Assembly: GCA_023251195.1 (NCBI GenBank)
Contig: JAHEZG010000264.1
Location: 1-5,377 of the forward strand
Direction: 5' to 3'
Length of the DNA: 5,377 nt
Origin: Chitinophagaceae bacterium
GTDB taxonomy: Bacteria > Bacteroidota > Bacteroidia > Chitinophagales > UBA10324
Shown here: positions 1 to 5,377 of the stretch, in pieces
How the letters are laid out: each line of letters begins with the position of its first letter
How positions within the stretch are numbered: the first letter of the stretch is position 1
The notes under the pieces: model-generated
What the model was told of the DNA's origin: nothing
The model's database searches: none
Seen by the model: the letters and a program-made list of their open reading frames with translations, nothing else
Program-made: the position numbers and the translations under genes

Positions 1-1181
1 TCGGTTTTTTTTTCTTTTAATGAATGAACAAAATTGTCGATAACCCTTAAATCTTCATAATTATTGATTGTTATTAAATCGGGTGTAAAATCAATCAGCG
101 ATTCTTCATTTGCCTCCTGATCAGCTGAAACGGCAAATTGTTCCTCTTCAATAATTTCAACTCCAGGGTGTGAGATCTTTTCAGGGTGTGGTGGTTTTTC
201 AGGAGAAAATTTTCTTAACCAATCGAGGAATGAATGCTCTTCAGTTGAAGTTGAACTCATTTTTTCTGCAGTAAGAACCGGAGCATCTAAAATTTCAATT
301 GCGTTTTGAGCTTCAATATTTTTTAATGACTCGAGTTCTGTCTCAAAATCTTCTTCAGCAATTCCTTCTTCGTCGGTTTCATCTTCTTCATTCTTGTGCG
401 AATATTCCGAAGAAGAAAGAATTTCAACTTCTGCATCTTTCAGCATTTCATCCACTTCACTGTTTTCTATTTCTTCATCCATTAATCTGGTTGATGATAG
501 TTCAACTTCGTTTTTATCAATTTCCGGTTCATCCTGTTCTTCATCAATTTCCATCGGAATAAATTCAGCTGATGAACCTGATTGATTGAGTGCATCAAAC
601 TCGTTCGATAAATTTTCTTCCTGTTCTTTCAATACTGCATTCTCAACCGCGAGAATCCCTTCCTCTTCGTGGTCGCCAGCCTGAATGATTTCTTCGTCGG
701 CAAACTCGGTAATCTGCAATCCGGATTCAGCAATGGAAACCACATTTATTTCTTCGGAAATTTCGGCACTGTTTTGTTCGCTAAGTTTTTCTGAATTTGA
801 AATCAGCAATTCAACTTCCTGCAATTCTTCAACAGTCAGAATTTCTTTATCAGTTTTTGTTTCTGTAACAATTGTGGAATCTGCTTTGCCATTTCCATTC
901 GAGAGCGATTCAATATTTTCAGTTTCTATTCTGAAAATCCGTTCAGGTGCGGAAGGATAAATCAACTCAAAAAGTGCAACTCGATTGTTTGCATAAACCG
1001 CAGCAGAAGAAAGAATGCTCTCTGCTTCCGAATGATCTTGTAATTGCGAAAGTTTTGCTTTCAATAAATGTGCGCTCGCAAACCACGGGTAGCGCTGAAT
1101 TAATTCATCCAACTTTTCCTTGCTTAATTCTTTAAGCAGGTGAGAATTTTCAATCAGTTTATAGAGTTCTGTTTTTTCCAC
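1..1181 (-). CDS. Acidic low-complexity protein, Bacteroidota lptE-downstream family (3' end outside window)
   Basis: An open frame of 393 codons runs from a GTG at 1181 off the window edge without a stop. The GTG is the first usual initiator after an in-frame TAA at 1193-1191, and it lies one base after the lptE stop, which suggests translational coupling. Residues 1-90 look folded and helical: YKLIENSHLL, then IQRYPWFASAHLLKAKL, then a YANNRVALFELIYP segment. From memory, this pattern is typical of Bacteroidota proteins encoded after lptE. Residues 91-320 are strongly acidic: I count about 71 Asp/Glu against 11 Lys/Arg, with no Trp or Cys, so this part is probably disordered. Order returns at HSFLDWLRKFSPEKPP (316-331), a motif I associate with the same family. 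Relatives often end in a TPR-like segment, which would lie outside the window. There is no signal peptide or membrane helix, so it is probably cytoplasmic. Its function is unknown. The frame is secure; the family assignment rests on recall. Confidence 0.85.
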   Translation of the reverse strand, partial: MEKTELYKLIENSHLLKELSKEKLDELIQRYPWFASAHLLKAKLSQLQDHSEAESILSSAAVYANNRVALFELIYPSAPERIFRIETENIESLSNGNGKADSTIVTETKTDKEILTVEELQEVELLISNSEKLSEQNSAEISEEINVVSIAESGLQITEFADEEIIQAGDHEEEGILAVENAVLKEQEENLSNEFDALNQSGSSAEFIPMEIDEEQDEPEIDKNEVELSSTRLMDEEIENSEVDEMLKDAEVEILSSSEYSHKNEEDETDEEGIAEEDFETELESLKNIEAQNAIEILDAPVLTAEKMSSTSTEEHSFLDWLRKFSPEKPPHPEKISHPGVEIIEEEQFAVSADQEANEESLIDFTPDLITINNYEDLRVIDNFVHSLKEKKT

Positions 1182-1182
1182 G

Positions 1183-1689
1183 CTACCAATTTACTAAGGC
1201 TTTATTAAAAATATCTTCTACTAACTGATCAGTAATTTCTTCCACCAATTTAGACTCAACACTACTTAAATCCTGTGTGCTGTTAAAATCGGTAAATCGA
1301 CTGAAACTTTGTGTCCAGTTTTGTTTGTCGTCTTTTTTATTTGTGCACTCAATATTTATAGTAATGGTTAAGCGATTTAGCGCAGCAGTTTCATTGGCTG
1401 ATGCAGCAACAGGATTGGTTTGATAAGAAGTGATTGTGCCTGAAAAATCAATTTCGCCGTTTTGTTCAACTACTGAAATGGGGCTATTGGTAATAATTTT
1501 ATTTTTTAATTTTTCAGTCAACAATCCGCTCAACCCTGGATTTACCACTGCTGCCTGATTGGAAATCAAATGAACAGTTGCAGTTTTAACAGTGGTATTC
1601 ACTCCCGTAAAACTGTACATACCGCACGATGCAAACAGGCAGTTGACAGTTAGCAGTAAACAATAAATAGTGCGCAAATAATTTTTCAC
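1183..1689 (-). CDS. lptE: LptE-family outer-membrane lipoprotein (LPS assembly)
   Basis: LptE plugs the LptD barrel in the outer membrane and helps deliver lipopolysaccharide to the cell surface. The 168-residue product has a short basic N-terminus, a hydrophobic stretch (about residues 5-19) and a lipobox-like FASC with Cys22 as the probable lipidated residue. Phe at -3 is less usual than Leu. The mature part begins CGMYSFTGV and contains NETAALNRLTITINI, TNKKDDKQNW, QSFSRFTDFNS and the C-terminal VEDIFNKALVNW, all of which I recognise from Bacteroidota LptE proteins; the length is typical. Initiation is GTG at 1689 after an A-rich leader, and no ATG lies upstream in frame before the preceding gene. 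It follows the sigma-54 activator by 20 bases and is followed one base later by the acidic protein gene, so the three are likely co-transcribed. Part of the signal-peptide coding sequence is a heptamer tandem repeat. Confidence 0.93.
   Translation of the reverse strand: MKNYLRTIYCLLLTVNCLFASCGMYSFTGVNTTVKTATVHLISNQAAVVNPGLSGLLTEKLKNKIITNSPISVVEQNGEIDFSGTITSYQTNPVAASANETAALNRLTITINIECTNKKDDKQNWTQSFSRFTDFNSTQDLSSVESKLVEEITDQLVEDIFNKALVNW
1637..1657 (-). repeat. Three tandem 7-base units (ACTGYYN) inside the lptE signal-peptide codons
   Basis: Read on the minus strand, three adjacent heptamers occur: ACTGCTA (1657-1651), ACTGTCA (1650-1644) and ACTGCCT (1643-1637). Two degenerate units, ACTATTT and ATTGTTT, lie just upstream (1671-1658), each matching at five of seven positions. 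The three good units span 21 bases, or seven codons, so they add residues without a frameshift and encode part of the LLLTVNCL hydrophobic stretch. Chance is possible over so short a length. Confidence 0.5.
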
Positions 1690-1709
1690 TTTTAGTTTAT
1701 CACTTTTAA

Positions 1710-2909
1710 CTAATCTGCAATATTGTATTCCTTGATTTTACGGTAAAGAGTTCTTTCCGAAATTCCTAAATCGCGTGCTGCATCTTTTCTTCGGCTCCTG
1801 TGTTTTTTCAACGCTTTAATTATCATTTCCTTTTCTTTATCCATCAACGACATGGATTCTTCAACCTGAATTTCATGAACATTATTATTTGAATCAATTA
1901 CAATAGAACGAGCCGGTTCATTTTGCTGAATGGGAGTGAAACCATTCTGATGTTGAAATTCAGCAGTGCCCTTAAATATTTCACCCTGCGGAACTGCGGT
2001 GTAAACAATTTTCTTCAACTCGTTCAAATCATTTTTCATTTCGAAAAGCATCTTGTAAAGAATTTCTCTTTCCGACATGAAACTCTGATTGTCGTTGCTG
2101 CCAACCGGAACCGGCAAATTCCGTTGACGGGAATTCGGAATGAACTGTTGAAAATTTTCTGCAGTTACAATTTTACTTTTTGCCAAAACAGAAACCTGTT
2201 CAGCTATGTTTTTTAACTCACGAATGTTTCCGGGGAAAGAATAATTCACTAACAATTGTTTCGCTGCATCATCCAACTGCACCGGGTCTGTGCGATATTT
2301 CTCAGCGAAGTCAATACAAAATCTTCTGAACAAAGTCACAATATCTTCTTTGCGGTCGCGCAATGCCGGAACATGAATCGGAACTGTATTCAATCTGTAA
2401 TACAAATCTTCGCGAAATCTTCCGGCAGCAATTTTATCTAACAAGTTCACATTTGTCGCTGCTACAACGCGCACATCGGTCTTCATCACTTTCGATGAAC
2501 CCACTCGAATGTATTCCTGTGCTTCAAGTACACGCAGCAAACGCGCTTGTGTGCCGATTGGTAATTCACCCACTTCATCTAAAAAAATAGTTCCGCTGTT
2601 TACGGTTTCGAAATAACCTTTTCGTGCTTCGTGTGCACCGGTGAACGAACCTTTCTCGTGACCGAATAATTCTGAATCAATTGTTCCTTCCGGAATCGCT
2701 CCGCAGTTTACCGCAATAAACGGATTGTGTTTTCGCGCACTGAGCTGATGAATAATATGCGAAAAACTTTCTTTACCCACACCACTTTCACCATTGATTA
2801 AAACAGTTAAATCAGTTGGTGCTACTTGCATGGCAGTTGTCAATGCGTGATTGAGCGCAGGACTGTTGCCAATTATTCCGAAGCGGTTTTTTAATGATTG
2901 TAATTCCAC
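1710..2909 (-). CDS. Sigma-54-dependent transcriptional activator without receiver domain, Fis-type DNA binding
   Basis: This AAA+ activator would use ATP hydrolysis to remodel sigma-54 RNA polymerase. The 399-residue product begins almost directly with the central domain: FGIIGNSPAL (10-19), Walker A GESGVGKE (40-47), the sigma-54 contact loop GSFTGA (87-92, a variant of GAFTGA), Walker B GTIFLDE with Asp111-Glu112, the FREDLYYRLN arginine region (165-174) and FPGNIREL (225-232), where Trp is usual at the first position. A linker with a probable amphipathic helix (278-302, SEREILYKMLFEMKNDLNEL) follows. It ends in a Fis-type helix-turn-helix (RKDAARDLGISERTLYRKIK, 374-393). There is no receiver, GAF or PAS domain, giving PspF-like architecture. 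The start is GTG at 2909 after an A-rich leader; an in-frame TGA lies 24 bases upstream and the only other possible initiator in between is ATT. It sits 67 bases after miaB and 20 before lptE. Its target genes and controlling signal are not visible. Confidence 0.95.
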   Translation of the reverse strand: MELQSLKNRFGIIGNSPALNHALTTAMQVAPTDLTVLINGESGVGKESFSHIIHQLSARKHNPFIAVNCGAIPEGTIDSELFGHEKGSFTGAHEARKGYFETVNSGTIFLDEVGELPIGTQARLLRVLEAQEYIRVGSSKVMKTDVRVVAATNVNLLDKIAAGRFREDLYYRLNTVPIHVPALRDRKEDIVTLFRRFCIDFAEKYRTDPVQLDDAAKQLLVNYSFPGNIRELKNIAEQVSVLAKSKIVTAENFQQFIPNSRQRNLPVPVGSNDNQSFMSEREILYKMLFEMKNDLNELKKIVYTAVPQGEIFKGTAEFQHQNGFTPIQQNEPARSIVIDSNNNVHEIQVEESMSLMDKEKEMIIKALKKHRSRRKDAARDLGISERTLYRKIKEYNIAD

Positions 2910-2927
2910 TTTTTTGTTTTCGTTTTC

Positions 2928-2949
2928 AATTCAAAATCAAGATTGAATT
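2928..2949. promoter_or_regulatory. AT-rich inverted repeat upstream of the sigma-54 activator gene
   Basis: AATTCAA (2928-2934) and TTGAATT (2943-2949) are perfect 7-base arms separated by 8 bases. The element lies in the 67-base miaB-activator gap, with its near edge 19 bases before the GTG. It could be an operator for the Fis-type regulator or a weak RNA hairpin. It is not a convincing terminator, having no G/C stem and no T run after it on the transcribed strand. A second A/T-only dyad, TTAATT/AATTAA, lies at 2965-2984 over the miaB stop. Such repeats arise easily by chance in DNA this AT-rich. Confidence 0.25.
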
Positions 2950-2976
2950 TTCTTTCTTTAAAAATTAATTATCAAA

Positions 2977-4410
2977 TCAATTAACAACTTCACCAATCAA
3001 AGTTGCTGAAGTTGCACTGAGCACACGCACATTTACATAATCACCGGGCTTGAGGTTTCCTTTCGGAAAAATCAAAACTTTATTCTGCGAACTGCGACCG
3101 AACAATTGTTCTTTCGAGCGCTTGCTGGTTCCTTCCACTAAAACTTCGTAAATATTTCCGGGTTCCGATTTATTTTCTTCTGCCTGATGCACATGTTGCA
3201 GGTCAACAATTTCCTGCAGGCGACGACTTTTTATTTCAGGTGCAACATCATCTTTTAATTGACGCGCAGCTAAAGTTCCGGGGCGCTCGCTGTAAGCAAA
3301 CATGTAAGCCATCACATAGCGGACATAATCCATCATGCTCAAAGTTTGTTGATGGTCTTCCTCAGTTTCAGTACAGAATCCGGAAATAATATCAGCGCTG
3401 ATAGAACATTCCGGAATTATTCTGCGAATCGCATCCACCCGTTCCATGTACCATTCGCGATTGTAAGTGCGGTTCATTAATTCGAGCACCCGCGAACTAC
3501 CCGATTGAACAGGAAGATGAATGTACTTGCAGATGTTGTGATACTTTTTAATCGTGTGTAACACTTCATCAGTAATGTCTTTCGGATGGGAAGTGCTGAA
3601 CCGAACGCGCAGCAACGGATTGACCAATGCAACTCTTTCAAGTAATTGCGCAAAACTTACCGACTCATTTGTTTCTTCACTTGACCATTTATAACTGTCA
3701 ACATTTTGTCCGAGCAAAGTGACTTCGCGATAACCGGCATTAAACAATTCCTGCGCTTCGCGAACGATGCTGTATGCATCACGACTGCGTTCGCGACCAC
3801 GGGTGAAAGGAACCACGCAAAACGAACACATGTTATCGCAACCACGCATGATGGAAATGAAAGCAGTGATTCCATTGCTGTTCAATCGAACCGGATTAAT
3901 ATCGGCATAAGTTTCTTCACGACTCAGCAAAACATTTATCGCCTTACTTCCATCTTCCGCACTGCGAACTAACGCAGGCAACTCGCGATATGCATCGGGA
4001 CCAACAACTAAGTCAACTACTTTTTCTTCTTCGAGTAATTGTGCTTTCAATCGCTCAGCCATGCAGCCCATAATTCCAATCAGAGCTTCGGGCTTTTTAA
4101 TTTTTACTGCTTTCAATTCGCTGATACGCATCCGGATTTTTTCTTCTGCTTTATCTCGAATGGAGCAAGTATTTATCAGCAATAAATCGGCTTCGTTAAA
4201 ATTTTTTGTTACAGAAAAACCTTCTTCTACTAAAATCGAAGCAATGATTTCGCTGTCGCTGAAATTCATGGCGCAACCATAACTTTCCACATACAGAAAC
4301 TTTCCGTTGTTCTTTGATTTTTTTTCGGAAGAAATTGACAGCGCTTCACCTTGCCGACTTTCGTCGTGTGTTTTTTCAAGTGTTTCTAAACCGGGATAAA
4401 TTTCTGCCAT
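2977..4410 (-). CDS. miaB: tRNA-2-methylthio-N6-dimethylallyladenosine synthase (MiaB)
   Basis: MiaB is a cytoplasmic radical SAM enzyme that adds a methylthio group to i6A37 of tRNAs reading UNN codons, giving ms2i6A. With the ATG at 4410 the protein has 477 residues; two TTG codons precede it directly, but ATG is the better start. The N-terminal methylthiotransferase domain supplies cluster cysteines 46 (ESYGCAMN), 82 (NTCSIR) and 116 (MGCMAER). The radical SAM motif is CDNMCSFC (Cys191, 195, 198), followed by VPFTRGRERSR. EETYADINPVR (165-175) is typical of MiaB rather than RimO or MtaB. LLGQNVDSY, IHLPVQSGS and ADIISGFCTET follow, and residues from about 418 form the TRAM RNA-binding domain, ending in LIGEVVN. 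A polar N-terminal extension of about 35 residues precedes the first domain, as I recall for Bacteroidota. All catalytic residues appear intact. The gene is 71 bases after the acyltransferase gene and 67 before the activator. Confidence 0.97.
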   Translation of the reverse strand: MAEIYPGLETLEKTHDESRQGEALSISSEKKSKNNGKFLYVESYGCAMNFSDSEIIASILVEEGFSVTKNFNEADLLLINTCSIRDKAEEKIRMRISELKAVKIKKPEALIGIMGCMAERLKAQLLEEEKVVDLVVGPDAYRELPALVRSAEDGSKAINVLLSREETYADINPVRLNSNGITAFISIMRGCDNMCSFCVVPFTRGRERSRDAYSIVREAQELFNAGYREVTLLGQNVDSYKWSSEETNESVSFAQLLERVALVNPLLRVRFSTSHPKDITDEVLHTIKKYHNICKYIHLPVQSGSSRVLELMNRTYNREWYMERVDAIRRIIPECSISADIISGFCTETEEDHQQTLSMMDYVRYVMAYMFAYSERPGTLAARQLKDDVAPEIKSRRLQEIVDLQHVHQAEENKSEPGNIYEVLVEGTSKRSKEQLFGRSSQNKVLIFPKGNLKPGDYVNVRVLSATSATLIGEVVN

Positions 4411-4456
4411 CAACAAATTTTTGGGAGCGCTAAAATAAGGAATGTCAAGGGAGAAA

Positions 4457-4473
4457 CATGACGAATAGTCACG
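4457..4473 (-). terminator. Possible weak intrinsic terminator after the acyltransferase gene
   Basis: On the transcribed strand CGTGAC and GTCATG can pair as a 6-base stem (one G-U pair) around the 5-base loop TATTC. It begins 8 bases past the acyltransferase stop and is followed by TTTCTCCCTT. The stem is short and the T run is broken, so it may only reduce read-through into miaB, or it may be chance. Confidence 0.3.
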
Positions 4474-4481
4474 AAAGAAAA

Positions 4482-5377
4482 TCAGCCGATTTTAAATGGG
4501 TGGCGCTCAATCACTTTTGGCTCTGTATTGCGCTGAAAATTCTTTTGTAAAACATTAAATAACCGCCGCGCCAAAGGATGATAGAAATAATAAAGGCCGT
4601 TTATTTTTCGTGGCTTTGCGCCGATAATTGCTTTGGCTTCAATGGCAGTTCGCCCCATTTCGAGGGAAGTGCAATTGTTTTGAATGGATTGTTCGATGCC
4701 GTGAAAAAGCATGTTGAAATAAATATTGTGTTCTCTGTTTTCTGCTTCATCAAATCCAACGAAATGAATTTCATATTCTTTATCGTGAATCCGGTGAATA
4801 GCAAAAGCAACCAATTCATTTTGTTTGAAGAAACCAAATAGTTTCATTCGGTCGCCGTACACTTTTTTTAATTCAGAAAAGTAATTTGAATTCACTCGTC
4901 CGAGACGAATGGTTTGCTTTTCTACAATGTCATCGAGCAGAGAAAATAATTTCTGTTCATGATTTTTTATTTCAGCTTCATTTAATTCCTGAATTGAAAT
5001 TCCAGAGAATTTTTTCCGGATGGAGCGAAATCGCTGCGCATACTTGTGTTTCAGAGCCTGTTCGTAATAAGTGATTGATTTCCATTCGGGAGAGATTTCC
5101 AACTGCATGGTTTTATCACCTTCATAATTATTGAGTCCTAGTGATTCGAAACAAACAGTTTCGTTATCAGGAATATCTTTTATGATTAAAGCTGAAGCGC
5201 GAACTTTTTTTGCAAGCGCATTGGTTGCAGCATTTAATTTCTCAGCAATATCTTTTGTGAAATTATTTTTGAAACAATAACCTGCACCTTCAATGCTGAA
5301 CAAACTTCCGCAAACGAGTAATCGAAACCGGTTGTCAATTATTTTTTGTTCGAACCAATTGAACAGCGAGTTTTTTG
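4482..5377 (-). CDS. GNAT-superfamily / FemAB-like acyltransferase (5' end outside window)
   Basis: The frame stays open from the TGA at 4484-4482 to the window edge, giving 297 visible residues. The sequence upstream of a TTG at 5303 still looks coding (NWFEQKIIDNRFRLLVCG), so that TTG is probably internal. The visible part resembles the double-GNAT or FemAB/BioF2-like proteins of Bacteroidota. A charged helical stretch (YYEQALKHKYAQRFRSIRKK) is followed by a GNAT-like sheet, LFGFFKQNELVAFAIHR (from about visible residue 179) and YEIHFVGFD (to about 209), then NIYFNMLFHGIEQS and LEMGRTAIEAKAIIGAKP (238-255). The C-terminus is basic and ends RHPFKIG. No membrane segment is evident. The likely role is acyl transfer from acyl-CoA or aminoacyl-tRNA, perhaps to an envelope component, but the substrate cannot be read from the sequence. 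The fold class is fairly safe; the function is not. Confidence 0.8.
   Translation of the reverse strand, partial: KNSLFNWFEQKIIDNRFRLLVCGSLFSIEGAGYCFKNNFTKDIAEKLNAATNALAKKVRASALIIKDIPDNETVCFESLGLNNYEGDKTMQLEISPEWKSITYYEQALKHKYAQRFRSIRKKFSGISIQELNEAEIKNHEQKLFSLLDDIVEKQTIRLGRVNSNYFSELKKVYGDRMKLFGFFKQNELVAFAIHRIHDKEYEIHFVGFDEAENREHNIYFNMLFHGIEQSIQNNCTSLEMGRTAIEAKAIIGAKPRKINGLYYFYHPLARRLFNVLQKNFQRNTEPKVIERHPFKIG

Noticed and set aside
299..960. Plus-strand open frames with Ser- and Phe-rich translations (such as 394-585 and 685-960)
   Set aside because: They are antisense to the acidic gene; its GAA-rich Glu codons read as TTC/TCT on the other strand, giving Ser/Phe-rich output. No family motifs or sensible starts.
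1923..2590. Plus-strand open frames across the activator gene
   Set aside because: They overlap the well-supported AAA+ coding sequence and have no recognisable domain.
3657..4282. Alternative frames on both strands inside miaB
   Set aside because: They overlap the radical SAM and N-terminal domains of a clearly intact miaB.
4411..4416. Two TTG codons just before the miaB ATG as an earlier start
   Set aside because: The ATG at 4410 is a stronger initiator and loses only two residues with no domain content.
4411..4481. TATTTTAG on the minus strand as a Bacteroidota -7 promoter element before miaB
   Set aside because: One mismatch to TAnnTTTG, and the nearest TTG lies only about 8 bases away instead of the expected 19-21, so no promoter is claimed.
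4578..5074. Short open frames on both strands inside the acyltransferase gene
   Set aside because: They lie inside a longer frame with coherent GNAT-like sequence and show no domain signal.
1..5377. Search by eye for tRNA, rRNA, CRISPR, insertion-sequence ends and phage or toxin-antitoxin genes
   Set aside because: Nothing convincing was seen; the window is almost fully occupied by the five minus-strand genes.

Overview
The window reads as a conserved chromosomal segment of a member of the Bacteroidota. Every supported gene lies on the minus strand, so transcription runs from high to low coordinates. Three things point to this phylum: the DNA is AT-rich; start codons are preceded by A-rich leaders with no clear Shine-Dalgarno sequence; and the proteins are of types I know from this phylum (an LptE-family lipoprotein ending in a VEDIFNKALVNW-like tail, a receiver-less sigma-54 activator, and an acidic low-complexity protein). 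The genus cannot be fixed from the sequence. The gene order miaB - sigma-54 activator - lptE - acidic/TPR-type protein matches an arrangement I recall from many Bacteroidota genomes, where secG and groES/groEL often follow. That would place those genes beyond position 1, outside the window.

Layout in order of transcription. (1) 5377-4482: a 5'-truncated gene for a GNAT/FemAB-like acyltransferase, open to the window edge. (2) 4481-4411: a 71-base gap with a small hairpin that may be a weak terminator. (3) 4410-2977: miaB, a complete tRNA methylthiotransferase with all six expected cluster cysteines. (4) 2976-2910: a 67-base AT-rich gap with an inverted repeat. (5) 2909-1710: a sigma-54 activator made of an AAA+ domain, a linker and a Fis-type helix-turn-helix, with no N-terminal sensor domain. 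(6) 1689-1183: lptE, a lipoprotein of lipopolysaccharide export. (7) 1181-1: a GTG-initiated, very acidic protein running off the window. The last three genes are separated by 20 bases and 1 base and almost certainly share a transcript.

Functionally, the activator-lptE-acidic protein block joins a transcription regulator to an outer-membrane assembly component. miaB may be carried on the same transcript or may be separated by a promoter in the 67-base gap. There are no tRNA or rRNA genes, CRISPR arrays, insertion sequences or gene-free stretches above 300 bases. I found no clear undescribed system. The most interesting points are the sensor-less activator coupled to lptE, the acidic protein, and a heptamer tandem repeat lying inside the lptE signal-peptide codons.
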